Notes: generated by a model from the sequence alone, not told the origin. Numbered from the stretch's first letter, positions 54,230 through 62,664 are shown. The stretch is 64,000 bases of DNA from an uncultured Prevotellaceae bacterium (GCA_947166905.1 CAMVFZ010000006.1:62001-126000); one strand, 5' to 3'. Made by a program: numbers and translations.

Positions 54230-55132
54230 CTATTTAACAACTTTTCCTGTTCCCCAGATGGGCTCCCTGTGCTCCAGAACGGTGAAACCATTGCTGGTTA
54301 GCTGGAAGGTGACGAAGCACTTGTGAGGGGCGTTTTGCTGAATGTGGAACGGCCCTATCTCATATCTTTGCTCATCTGCCTTTCCGGGATGATAGATAAG
54401 GGTTGCCGTCACGTTAGCCTCTTTGCCGATGGAGCCAGAATAAACATTACACCAGGCCGTGTAAACTTCCGGGTAAATCTCCGGGACATAGAAGAGCTCG
54501 AAGCGCTCTGACTCGTCCGTCGCACGCTCCCTGACATCTTCTCCCAGTATACCCCACTTCTTGGAGGCATGCATACGCCAGCACTGCTCCGGCTCGCTTC
54601 CGAAGCGCTGGACGCCCATGTCCACGTCCGTATCCGTCTGTTCCCATCGGCAGAGTATACCAAACTTGGCAAATACGCCAAGGGTACGCTCTACGGTGCT
54701 GGCCGCAGTGTTTGCCCTTTCCGCCTGGGCGGCCCGAGCCTGCGCTTCACGCAGCTGCTGCTTCAGGCGCTCTATTTCTTCTGCCTGAGCCGCCACCTGC
54801 TCCTTCAGGGTGGTGTTTTCTTCTGTCATCCGCCTGACGTCATCTTCCATCTCACGGATCTTGTCCTTAAGCTGACTAATCTTTCGCCTCAGGTCTTCCA
54901 GCTCCTGGGCAATCTCTTTGAAAACGTCTTTGGGGACGCTTTCCTTTAGCTTTGCCGTAAGGTCCTGGACCTCTGTTGCCACCACTTCCAGCTCCTTGAC
55001 TTTCTCTATGATTTCTACATCGGAGCTGGTCTTTTTAGGTACGATGACAAACAGGATGATAACCGAAGCCAAAGCACCGGACAGCAGGTCAAGGAATGAT
55101 GTTCCGAATATGTTTATATCCTTCTTGGCCAT
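54230..55132 (-). CDS. ExbD/MotB-like helix with long coiled coil and C-terminal beta domain (FHA operon, gene 3)
   Basis: A 300-residue protein with a very short cytosolic start and one helix (about 11-32). The stretch TSFLDLLSGAL places Asp15 where ExbD has its proton-carrying Asp (TPFIDVML). Residues about 42-140 are a strong coiled coil. The C-terminal 150 residues are beta-rich, with TDTDVDMGVQRFG, which recalls DUF2135/YfaP-type folds (weak). No OmpA-type peptidoglycan domain is seen, unlike MotB or ZorB. It shares one base with the kinase-FHA gene and lies 15 bases before the channel gene. Confidence 0.75.
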   Translation of the reverse strand: MAKKDINIFGTSFLDLLSGALASVIILFVIVPKKTSSDVEIIEKVKELEVVATEVQDLTAKLKESVPKDVFKEIAQELEDLRRKISQLKDKIREMEDDVRRMTEENTTLKEQVAAQAEEIERLKQQLREAQARAAQAERANTAASTVERTLGVFAKFGILCRWEQTDTDVDMGVQRFGSEPEQCWRMHASKKWGILGEDVRERATDESERFELFYVPEIYPEVYTAWCNVYSGSIGKEANVTATLIYHPGKADEQRYEIGPFHIQQNAPHKCFVTFQLTSNGFTVLEHREPIWGTGKVVK

Positions 55133-56469
55133 CAGTATGCCTCCGCTCTAAGTTTTACATCGCCGATAGTTATAATATCCCCCGGCCTGATATAAAGGCC
55201 GGCAGCATCAACCTCCGTTGAATTGATATACGTTCCATTTGTTGAACGCTTCCAGCCGAAGGTGCCGGGGCCGCCACCGGTGTCGCTCCTCCACTGGCCG
55301 TCGCGCAGAATCCAACCACGGTTCTGCGGGTTCTTCTCCAGAGTACAGTGATAGCGGGACACATAGCTTGTATCCTGCTCTTTGATAGGAATGGTATTGG
55401 CCGTTCCAAGAGTCTGGCGGCCAACCGTAAGTAGCAGCCTGCCGGTTGCGGCAAGGAGCTGGTCCAACTTGTATACGCGCCCGGATTCCTCTCCCTGCAT
55501 AACCCGCAGCAGGATTCCGTTCACTACTTCTGTCTGAGGTTTTGTGAGCTCTGACGACACGCCTTTGTAAACAGAGGCGCGCATGAAATCCTGGCCTGCG
55601 GCCGGAAGAAGCGCCAGGGCTTCGTCGGCATTCTGAAGCCGCTGCTTGAAGTCTGGCGCAAGGCAGGCTTCTATTAGCCGGGCCCAGGCCTGACCGCCGG
55701 GCACGGCGCCCAGCCGCTCGCGGTCCCATCGGCCCGTCCTGCCACGCTCTATATACGAGGGCAGGTCCGCCTCTGACTGAAGGCGGCCGAACGGGAGTTC
55801 CCCGGTTACCAGCTGGTACATCATCACTCCGTAGGAGAAAATGTCCGTTGTGGGCAGCACAGTGGCATTGCCGCGGCGGGGATTCACCTGCTCCGGTGGC
55901 ATGTAGCCAAAGGTGCCGAACATCTGCTTGGGCACTCCGTTGATGCCCTTTTCCGTCATGCGGTTGTTGCGGTCTCCGGAAATACCAAAGTCCGTAAGCA
56001 CGGCCGATCCGTCCTGGCGTAGCAGCACGTTCTCCGGCTTAAGGTCCCTGTGGACCTTGCCGCATTTGTGAAGGTCCCTGAGGCCGTAAAGAATCTGTGC
56101 GCCGGCCAGCTGAAGGCTTACGCGATGCTCCTTTGTAGCGGACGCCAGGTCTCCTCCGGGGCAGAATTCCATGACTATGTAAGGGTTACCCTTGGCCTTT
56201 CCCTGGCCGTAAGAATGCACAAGATAGTTGCTTGGAATAAGACCGGTGGAGTACTCCATGTCAAAGCGCCTGACAAGCGCCGGCCTTTCTGAAGAGACTA
56301 CATCCCACAGCTTCAGAAGCTTTAGGGCGAAGACACCGCCGTCCGCCGCGCGTACTCTGTACACGACGCCGAAGGTTCCTTCTCCAAGGACCTTCTCTAC
56401 GGTGAAACGGCCGTCAATACCGTCTCCGCGCCCGAAGTCGCATCTTTCGCTGATGATGTACTCTCCCAT
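55132..56469 (-). CDS. Ser/Thr protein kinase with C-terminal FHA domain (FHA operon, gene 2)
   Basis: A 445-residue cytosolic protein. The kinase domain (about 20-290) has GEGTFG (29-34), K50, HRDLKPEN (140-147) and DFG (160-162): a complete RD kinase. A linker leads to an FHA domain (about 345-443), with VGRQTLGTANTIPI, SRYHCTL and RSTNGTYIN. A kinase joined to its own phosphothreonine-reading domain suggests self-assembly after autophosphorylation. It lies 6 bases after the zinc-ribbon/FHA gene. Confidence 0.92.
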   Translation of the reverse strand: MGEYIISERCDFGRGDGIDGRFTVEKVLGEGTFGVVYRVRAADGGVFALKLLKLWDVVSSERPALVRRFDMEYSTGLIPSNYLVHSYGQGKAKGNPYIVMEFCPGGDLASATKEHRVSLQLAGAQILYGLRDLHKCGKVHRDLKPENVLLRQDGSAVLTDFGISGDRNNRMTEKGINGVPKQMFGTFGYMPPEQVNPRRGNATVLPTTDIFSYGVMMYQLVTGELPFGRLQSEADLPSYIERGRTGRWDRERLGAVPGGQAWARLIEACLAPDFKQRLQNADEALALLPAAGQDFMRASVYKGVSSELTKPQTEVVNGILLRVMQGEESGRVYKLDQLLAATGRLLLTVGRQTLGTANTIPIKEQDTSYVSRYHCTLEKNPQNRGWILRDGQWRSDTGGGPGTFGWKRSTNGTYINSTEVDAAGLYIRPGDIITIGDVKLRAEAY

Positions 56470-56475
56470 GCAGCA

Positions 56476-57102
56476 TTATCCGTTGAATTCAAAAAGACGG
56501 TTGCCCAGGACGATTATATCGCCCGGTTCAAGTTTGGTCTTGCGGTTTACCTTGATAAAGGTTGTCCCCTGCTCGCTCTTGTTCTCCAGATACCAGTCCT
56601 GGCCGTCGTGGGTAAGCTGGGCCTGGGCACGTGAGCTGATGGAGTTGTTGTTGGCATCTGTATTGGCCCTCTTGAGCACGATTTTATCCCCGGAATAGGA
56701 TACCGGCTGATAATCTATGCCCTCGTTCGCCCAGGCAATTGGTTTAAGGGTGCAGAACACGCCCTGGGCCGGATTAATCCAGCTGTTGACCGTGCCGCCT
56801 ATCTTTTGTTTCAGGGGAACCCCGCATGAAGGGCAAACGTTCATGTCCGGACGGGTAGGATAACCACACCTGGGGCAGGAGGAGACTTCTGCAGGAGCCG
56901 GAGCGGCAGCCTGAGGAGCCTGGGCCTCGTAGGGCTGGTAGGCTTCCGGGGCCTCTTTTACAGTGCCGCTTAACGGGTGCTCCGGAACCGGAGTGGCCGG
57001 TGCGGGACCGCGGTCTACCATAGACCCCGTAAGCGGGGCGTTACACTTTGAGCAGCGTATGCTGCCCTCCTGGTTTTCCCAACCGCAATTTTTACATCTC
57101 AT
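56476..57102 (-). CDS. Double zinc-ribbon and FHA protein (FHA operon, gene 1)
   Basis: A 208-residue cytosolic adaptor. The first ribbon uses Cys3, Cys6, Cys17 and Cys20; the second uses Cys76, Cys79, Cys90 and Cys93, with a Pro/Ala linker between. The FHA-like domain (about 128-208) has NNSISSRAQAQLTHDG, NKSEQGTTFIKVN and LEPGDIIVLGN. In FHA terms the SxxH His is Gln, so phosphothreonine binding may be weaker. As first gene of the operon it could recruit partners to the kinases. The start is the first ATG; no ribosome site stands out. Confidence 0.85.
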   Translation of the reverse strand: MRCKNCGWENQEGSIRCSKCNAPLTGSMVDRGPAPATPVPEHPLSGTVKEAPEAYQPYEAQAPQAAAPAPAEVSSCPRCGYPTRPDMNVCPSCGVPLKQKIGGTVNSWINPAQGVFCTLKPIAWANEGIDYQPVSYSGDKIVLKRANTDANNNSISSRAQAQLTHDGQDWYLENKSEQGTTFIKVNRKTKLEPGDIIVLGNRLFEFNG

Positions 57103-57144
57103 GGCTAATATGTATTATTTTATTATCCGCTAATCAACTATGGG

Positions 57145-57165
57145 CGAATATAATAAATATATTCG
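57145..57165. promoter_or_regulatory. Inverted repeat upstream of the FHA operon
   Basis: CGAATATA-AATAA-TATATTCG, an 8-base perfect inverted repeat 43 bases upstream of the FHA-operon start. On the minus strand its TATATTCG is one base off the -7 element TAnnTTTG, so it may be an operator over the promoter. No clear -33 element is present. Confidence 0.45.
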
Positions 57166-57240
57166 AAATTTGCACATCTTGCCGCTTATAATTGTGCTGT
57201 CACTTTATTTAAAAAATCTATGAAAAGTTGAAAAAACTGC

Positions 57241-57270
57241 TTTGAACGATCCATTCTTTTTGTAACTTTG
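57241..57270 (+). promoter_or_regulatory. Promoter of the restriction-modification genes
   Basis: TTTG (57241-57244), 18 bases, TAACTTTG (57263-57270). The ATG at 57289 follows after 18 bases. Confidence 0.65.
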
Positions 57271-57288
57271 TAGAAATATGACGCGCTT

Positions 57289-58200
57289 ATGAAGTTGTTC
57301 GAAGACAAGACACAAGCCCGGCCATTTATCAAGTGGGTTGGAGGGAAGACACAGTTGCTGGACGAGGTTAAGAAATCGCTCCCTCGCGATTTCGCTACCC
57401 GTCAGCACGTTACATATGTAGAGCCTTTTGTGGGTGGTGGCGCCGTGATGTTCTGGATTCTTCAGGCTTACCCCAATATTGAGCACGCCGTTATAAATGA
57501 CATCAACGAGGAGCTCATCTGCACCTATCGCATCATCAAAGAGAGCGTTGAAGAACTGATTTCTGCACTCTCTCGCATACAGTCAGACTATATTCCCCTA
57601 AACGCAGAAGCCAGAAAGGACTATTTTATGGAAAAGAGGGCTCTTTTCAACACCAAGGAGACCTCGCCGATTGAAACGGCCGCCTTGTTCATCTTCCTCA
57701 ATCGCACATGCTTCAACGGCCTGTATCGCGTCAACTCAAAGGGCGAATTCAACGTTCCACACGGCAAGTATGCCAATCCCCGCATCTGCGATGCCGATAA
57801 CCTCCATGCTTGTTCCGAGGTCCTGCAGAAAGTAGAAATCCTTTGTGGCGATTTCGCTGAGACTGGACGCTACGCCGGCCCCGACACGCTGTTCTATTTC
57901 GACCCGCCTTACAAGCCCATCACGGAAACCTCTTCATTTACCTCCTATGCGAAAGAAGGGTTCAATGATGCCGAGCAGATTCGTCTTCGCGACTTCTGTG
58001 ACCAAATCAGCAGGGATAAGGCTCTATTTGTCGCCAGCAACTCTGACCCCAAGGATGTGAATCCTCAGGAGAATTTCTTCGACACTATCTATAACCATTT
58101 CTTCATCAAACGGGTATCCGCCTCCAGAATGATTAATTCTGATGCCTCCGGGCGAGGCGCTATTTCCGAATTGATGATCTCAAACGTAGTAAACGCATAA
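57289..58200 (+). CDS. DNA adenine-N6 methyltransferase, Dam/DpnM class
   Basis: A 303-residue D12-class methyltransferase. PFIKWVGGKTQLL (residues 12-24) is the N-terminal SAM motif, YVEPFVGGGAVMF follows and the catalytic DPPY is at 205-208. Paired with a DpnII-type endonuclease it should methylate A in GATC on double-stranded DNA and protect the host. It is the first gene of the island, with its own promoter, and is followed by the endonuclease after 2 bases. Confidence 0.93.
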   Translation: MKLFEDKTQARPFIKWVGGKTQLLDEVKKSLPRDFATRQHVTYVEPFVGGGAVMFWILQAYPNIEHAVINDINEELICTYRIIKESVEELISALSRIQSDYIPLNAEARKDYFMEKRALFNTKETSPIETAALFIFLNRTCFNGLYRVNSKGEFNVPHGKYANPRICDADNLHACSEVLQKVEILCGDFAETGRYAGPDTLFYFDPPYKPITETSSFTSYAKEGFNDAEQIRLRDFCDQISRDKALFVASNSDPKDVNPQENFFDTIYNHFFIKRVSASRMINSDASGRGAISELMISNVVNA

Positions 58201-58202
58201 TT

Positions 58203-59060
58203 ATGAGGGATTTCCAAGTTTGGCTGGCAGGTTTCCGTCCAGCTATTGCCGGTTATAAATACTACACCGACTTTGAAAAGGTCTACCGTAATGTGGATGC
58301 TATCAAGGTTGAGCTGAACATTATGAACTCCTTAATTGGTAGTGCTGCTATTGAAGATGATTTCAAAGCCCTTTGCAAACGGTATCCAGAAATCCTCAAA
58401 TGCATCCCTGTCTTGATTGCAAAACGGGAAACAGACATCCTTACTGTGGACTTTGACGGTGAACATCTCTTCGATTTCAAGGAGGCCAATTACCCCGTTG
58501 AGGATTATGTTGTCTTTATGCGCGAAACGGGGCTATTTGACCTAATGAAGCAAAAGCACATTCAAAACTTAGTAGACTATGTTACTGGTGTTGAAACCGG
58601 CCTGGATTCCAATGCCCGCAAGAACCGTGGTGGGCACGTTATGGAAGACCTCGTGGAAGGCTATCTCGTCAAAGCAGGCTTAGTAAAAGATGAAACGTAC
58701 TTTAAGGAGATGTATATTAGTACGATTGAGCAGAAGTGGGGAATCGACCTTTCATGCATCTCCAATGAGGGCGGTACCGAAAAGCGCTTTGACTTCGTTA
58801 TTAGGCGGCCCAATATGATTTATGGGATCGAAACCAACTTCTACTCCAGCGGTGGTTCCAAGCTAAACGAAACAGCCCGTAGTTACAAGACTTTGGCATT
58901 AGAGACCAAGGGCCATAAGAAATTCAAGTTTGTTTGGATTACCGATGGTCATGGTTGGGTCTCCGCTCGTAATAATCTCAAGGAAACATTCGATGTGCTG
59001 GATAATATGTACAATATCCTAGACCTTGAGGAAGGCATAGTATCAAGTAAACTCATTTAG
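58203..59060 (+). CDS. DpnII/MboI-type restriction endonuclease (GATC)
   Basis: A 285-residue type II endonuclease. The family core is clear: GLDSNARKNRGGHVMEDLV, then RFDFVIRR (D197) and IETNFYSSGGSKLNETARSY (E210, N212), the PD-(D/E)xK-like active site of DpnII relatives, where ETN replaces ExK. It cuts unmethylated GATC in the known family members. It sits between its methyltransferase and an unknown gene, with gaps of 2 and 1 bases. Confidence 0.9.
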   Translation: MRDFQVWLAGFRPAIAGYKYYTDFEKVYRNVDAIKVELNIMNSLIGSAAIEDDFKALCKRYPEILKCIPVLIAKRETDILTVDFDGEHLFDFKEANYPVEDYVVFMRETGLFDLMKQKHIQNLVDYVTGVETGLDSNARKNRGGHVMEDLVEGYLVKAGLVKDETYFKEMYISTIEQKWGIDLSCISNEGGTEKRFDFVIRRPNMIYGIETNFYSSGGSKLNETARSYKTLALETKGHKKFKFVWITDGHGWVSARNNLKETFDVLDNMYNILDLEEGIVSSKLI

Positions 59061-59061
59061 C

Positions 59062-59586
59062 ATGGTCAAGAATAAATATATTCATTCCATTGATTTGAAG
59101 CGGATTCAAATCAAGAATACGGATCGGGAGAGCTTTGCTAATGCTTTAATTGAACTGCCTTACCGCGGCTACGAAGTAGAAGATATTTCGGATGGACGCA
59201 AGATAGTAATTTCCAAGCCAGGAGGAAAAAGGAGTTTTGGCCGTATTAGCAAAGAGGACATCCTCGTTTTTATATATACTCCAGACACACAGGACCTTTG
59301 GCAGATTTCTCACAAACAGATTTTGGATGACCTTCAATCCAAGGCTGTTGAAGATGGCAAACAAACCAAACGCTTAATTGACGTATTTGAGCAGGTTCTT
59401 AATGGAGTAGATCCCGATGATATTAAAGATGCTATATCTTCATTCCAATTTAACACTGGAGAGCTTCCCGAAGCCCTTATCAAAGCATATAAGTGGATTT
59501 GGGGGCAAGAAGATGTGAACTATAAGAATGGCAAAGGGCGTATGCTTTGCTGGAGCGCCATAGCGGAATTGCAGGATAGTTTATGA
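59062..59586 (+). CDS. Unknown protein inside the restriction-modification operon
   Basis: A 174-residue soluble protein with no signal peptide or membrane helix. It is charged and mixed alpha/beta (SIDLKRIQIKNTDRESFANA, GKRSFGRISKEDILVFIYTP, LPEALIKAYKWIWGQEDVNY). I do not recognise a domain, and no helix-turn-helix of a controller protein is obvious. It is one base after the endonuclease and overlaps the second methyltransferase by 4 bases (ATGA), so it belongs to the same transcript. It may assist the endonuclease or be an added immunity factor. Confidence 0.75.
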   Translation: MVKNKYIHSIDLKRIQIKNTDRESFANALIELPYRGYEVEDISDGRKIVISKPGGKRSFGRISKEDILVFIYTPDTQDLWQISHKQILDDLQSKAVEDGKQTKRLIDVFEQVLNGVDPDDIKDAISSFQFNTGELPEALIKAYKWIWGQEDVNYKNGKGRMLCWSAIAELQDSL

Positions 59587-60464
59587 TAGTCCCTTTCTAC
59601 AAGTCCCCTAACAACAACTTCACTCTTATAAAGGGTGATTGTGTCGAGCTTTTGAACTCATTTGAATTCAAGTTCGATATGATTTTCGCCGATCCGCCGT
59701 ACCATCTATCCAACGGTGGCATCAGCATACAGAGCGGCGTTCCCGTGTCTGTAAACAAAGGCAAGTGGGATATGTCCCAGGGATTTGAGGAGGACTATAA
59801 GTTTGACAAAACGTGGCTGGCAGCCTGCCGTGAGCACTTGAAATCCGATGGTACCATCTGGGTAAGCGGAACATATCACAACATCTTCTCTGTTGCCCGC
59901 TGCCTGACTGAGCTGGATTTCAAGATTCTCAACTGCATCACCTGGGTAAAGACCAATCCTCCACCCAACCTTTCCTGTCGATATTTCACATACTCGGCAG
60001 AATACATCCTGTGGGCACGCAAGGAACAGAAAGTGGCCCACTACTATAACTATGAGTTGATGAAGGAAATCAACGGCGGCACCCAGATGCGGGATGTCTG
60101 GACACTGCCGGCGATTGCACCGTGGGAAAAGGCCTGCGGCAAGCATCCAACCCAGAAGCCATTGTGCGTCCTATCCAGAATCATTCAGGCCTCCACAAAG
60201 CCAGGCGCCTGGATACTCGACCCGTTCACAGGAAGCAGCACTACCGGCATCGCAGCTAATCTCCTTGGACGCCGGTTCCTGGGCATCGACCAGGAAGAAA
60301 AGTTTCTCGAAATAAGCAAAGCACGTCGTGAGGAACTTGAAAGTTTACGCATACGAGGTGAGATACTAGAGAAGCTTAATAAGCAAGCTAAACTGTTCCA
60401 AGATAGCGATATTTCCGTGCTATGTGAGCCGAAAGAATACTTCGGTCCGGATCTACCATTCTAG
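59583..60464 (+). CDS. Second DNA methyltransferase, DpnA-like (beta class)
   Basis: A 293-residue enzyme. The catalytic motif DPPYHLSNGG (DPPY at 37-40) comes first and the SAM motif DPFTGSSTTGIAANLLGRRFLGID last, the beta-class order. HPTQKPLCVLSRII precedes it. In the pneumococcal DpnII system a second methylase (DpnA) also acts on single-stranded GATC DNA; the same is inferred here. It overlaps the unknown gene by 4 bases. Confidence 0.9.
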   Translation: MIVPFYKSPNNNFTLIKGDCVELLNSFEFKFDMIFADPPYHLSNGGISIQSGVPVSVNKGKWDMSQGFEEDYKFDKTWLAACREHLKSDGTIWVSGTYHNIFSVARCLTELDFKILNCITWVKTNPPPNLSCRYFTYSAEYILWARKEQKVAHYYNYELMKEINGGTQMRDVWTLPAIAPWEKACGKHPTQKPLCVLSRIIQASTKPGAWILDPFTGSSTTGIAANLLGRRFLGIDQEEKFLEISKARREELESLRIRGEILEKLNKQAKLFQDSDISVLCEPKEYFGPDLPF

Positions 60465-60587
60465 AGCTCATGATGTCGCACGGCAAAGATCCGGCGATTC
60501 TCACATCGGCATACTTGCCTTATCTTTCTTGATGGTATCATATTCATGTGGATTCCGGATAGCCAAGAATTCTCCGGAAATATTAAT

Positions 60588-60618
60588 TTTGAAAAATATG
60601 CATAATCCGCTATTTTTG
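60588..60618 (+). promoter_or_regulatory. Promoter of the HExxH gene pair
   Basis: TTTG (60588-60591), 19 bases, TATTTTTG (60611-60618): full consensus. The 60465-60587 stretch before it holds nothing else I can support. Confidence 0.75.
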
Positions 60619-60653
60619 TAAGAGTAATCCACTAATCATTAATATTTTAGACA

Positions 60654-62018
60654 ATGGCAGCACAAGATATCAGCCTCGATTTCAAGCCCATTCTTGATCA
60701 TCTTAGACTTATAGAATCCAAGGTGAAAAGAGTTCGCCATGACGAGTATCTTCCTCAAATGAACAGCTTTACCTTGGAAAGCATCACTAATGAAGCAAAT
60801 AGGATGCTTGAGTTCGCCGGCCTGCCAGGTTATTTTGCCGTAGTTAGTTATGAAAACCTTACAGACGGCATCGGTGGCGACGTGCCTCTAAATTATGATA
60901 GAAACGTCAACATAAGAATCTCAAATATTTATAAAAATAACTATGCTGCTACTCTTGCGATTCTAGCACATGAAATCTGCCATAAAGTCCTGTTTGTCAA
61001 TCATCTTGTTTTCCCAACAACAATGATGACAGAAGTACACGCAGACGTGACTACTCTTTATGTCGGCTTTGGTAATTTGATTTTAAATGGATGTATCACC
61101 CATAATGCTAACACAAAGCACTATCTTGGGTATCTCACGTATGACACGTATAAGTTAATTAAAAGCATCCTTGATGTTATATATAGGCGTAAATCAGTTG
61201 ACACTATTGCATTCTCAAAATTAGATATTGTAACACAACATGCTTTAAATAATTGGGCTCTTGTTTTAAAAAAGCGGGAAAATCCCGAAGAATACTTGCT
61301 AAAAGAGAGCACTAATGATGTTCGACTAATGGATAGCATTAACCTTCTAGAACAAATGCTAAATTACCATAAGGTCAAGATTTACAAAAAATTGGATTTG
61401 ATTGAGAAAGAACTATACCAATACAACGACCTAGAAAAACTTAGTTATGACAACACCATTGATGTTTTTTATAATTACTACGAATGTATTCTGAAAGAGG
61501 ACAGCGATGAAATATTAAAGAAAGATTTTGAGCATCGACTTGGGAATGATGCTACAACAAATAATGGAGAGCAAGAGGAGAGTACAATTATTATGAATGC
61601 CGCGTATGACTTATACAATCATATAGATAATAATTCTCTCACAATAAACAGATTGGCAAAATGCCCGTTTTGCGGTGAGAGCATTTTAGGCGCTGCTACA
61701 AAAAAAGACCATTTTGTTATTGTGTGCCCATCATGTAAAAGACATTTTATTAAAACACGTGTCGTCTGGGAGCCTGATAGCCACAAAAATATACAAAACA
61801 AAAAAGACTCGAACGAGATTGCTAAATTAAAAGATGAGATAAAAGACCTTAAACAAAAATCAAAAAGATTAAAGGATGAGAATGAAATATTAAAAAATCA
61901 ATCACATGAATCTTATTCTGGAATCAATTATTTTTTGGCCAAAAAATACATTTTTACTATAAATGTTTTCTTATTGCTTTGCGCTATTTCATTAATTATT
62001 AAGCTGTTATTCTTCTAA
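60654..62018 (+). CDS. HExxH zinc-protease-like protein with zinc ribbon and C-terminal membrane helix
   Basis: A 454-residue protein. The first 140 residues contain HEICH (106-110) and, 17 residues later, E127 in EVHADVTTLYVGFG: a gluzincin-like HExxH...E arrangement similar to M48 or M78-type peptidases, though the family is not certain. A zinc ribbon uses Cys337, Cys340, Cys358 and Cys361. A Lys/Glu-rich coiled coil follows (about 385-420), and a terminal membrane helix (about 430-453) anchors the protein with its domains in the cytosol. Base content is far more AT-rich than the neighbours, which suggests recent acquisition. It has its own promoter and is 1 base before the next gene. Confidence 0.75.
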   Translation: MAAQDISLDFKPILDHLRLIESKVKRVRHDEYLPQMNSFTLESITNEANRMLEFAGLPGYFAVVSYENLTDGIGGDVPLNYDRNVNIRISNIYKNNYAATLAILAHEICHKVLFVNHLVFPTTMMTEVHADVTTLYVGFGNLILNGCITHNANTKHYLGYLTYDTYKLIKSILDVIYRRKSVDTIAFSKLDIVTQHALNNWALVLKKRENPEEYLLKESTNDVRLMDSINLLEQMLNYHKVKIYKKLDLIEKELYQYNDLEKLSYDNTIDVFYNYYECILKEDSDEILKKDFEHRLGNDATTNNGEQEESTIIMNAAYDLYNHIDNNSLTINRLAKCPFCGESILGAATKKDHFVIVCPSCKRHFIKTRVVWEPDSHKNIQNKKDSNEIAKLKDEIKDLKQKSKRLKDENEILKNQSHESYSGINYFLAKKYIFTINVFLLLCAISLIIKLLFF

Positions 62019-62019
62019 A

Positions 62020-62664
62020 ATGTCGCGCGATTTAAAATTATCTTTATGGTTGTTAGCTATTAACGCAACCCTATTACTTTTCTTGGCCGCAAAATATGAT
62101 AAAAAGGGTCAAGAGAAAGCTAACGCCAATACACACAATAGCAGTGTAAAAACAAATTATAATCGCAGCGCCAATATTCCTCGATTTGAAATAGCATCAA
62201 TTCAACTCAAAAATGAATCACAACCATACGCAGAATGGTACGGGAACAATATCTTACCTGAGCCAGAGGGGCAACAAAGTGTCATAGAAGTACACGCTTC
62301 TAATGAAGAAGATGTTGTGGTCTTAGTAAGATACGATAACCCATACAAGAATATTGCCGGGCACTTATATATTAGGGCCGGAGAATCTGGGAAAATATAT
62401 GTATATCCTGGAAAAAGTTATTTAGTATATTTTTACAGTGGCAATAACTGGGACAGCTCAAAGAAAATGAACGGTGACATTAGAGGAGGCTTTACTAAGA
62501 ATGAGCATACAACGATAGACCCGGAATCTCACTATTTTGCAATAACAAGAAATGGTAAAGAAACTAAATGGGATGGCGGTATTACGTACAATCTTAATAA
62601 AGTAATAAAGGGAAATCTTAGAACAAAGGGAATCTTAAAAGAAGAGGCTTTCTTGCAGTACTAA
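62020..62664 (+). CDS. Single-pass membrane protein partner of the HExxH protein
   Basis: A 214-residue protein with one N-terminal helix (about 7-24, LWLLAINATLLLFLAAKY) that leaves an outer domain of about 185 residues. The domain is beta-rich (VIEVHASNEEDVVVLVRYDN, YIRAGESGKIYVYPGKSYLV) and resembles small sandwich folds, but no family is recognised. It starts one base after the previous stop and has the same AT-rich composition, so the two likely form a unit. A possible reading is a sensor or a substrate of the protease. Confidence 0.65.
   Translation: MSRDLKLSLWLLAINATLLLFLAAKYDKKGQEKANANTHNSSVKTNYNRSANIPRFEIASIQLKNESQPYAEWYGNNILPEPEGQQSVIEVHASNEEDVVVLVRYDNPYKNIAGHLYIRAGESGKIYVYPGKSYLVYFYSGNNWDSSKKMNGDIRGGFTKNEHTTIDPESHYFAITRNGKETKWDGGITYNLNKVIKGNLRTKGILKEEAFLQY

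Noticed and set aside
53474-55132. Reading the channel pair as a Zorya defence system or a TonB/Tol set
   Set aside because: The MotA-like protein lacks the long ZorA tail, the partner lacks an OmpA domain, and no ZorC/D/E, tonB, tolR, tolA or pal gene is present. The relation is kept only at the channel-family level.
47851-57102. Reading the kinase/PP2C/FHA genes as a type VI secretion regulator (PpkA/PppA/Fha)
   Set aside because: No Tss structural gene, Hcp, VgrG or ClpV is in or near the operon.
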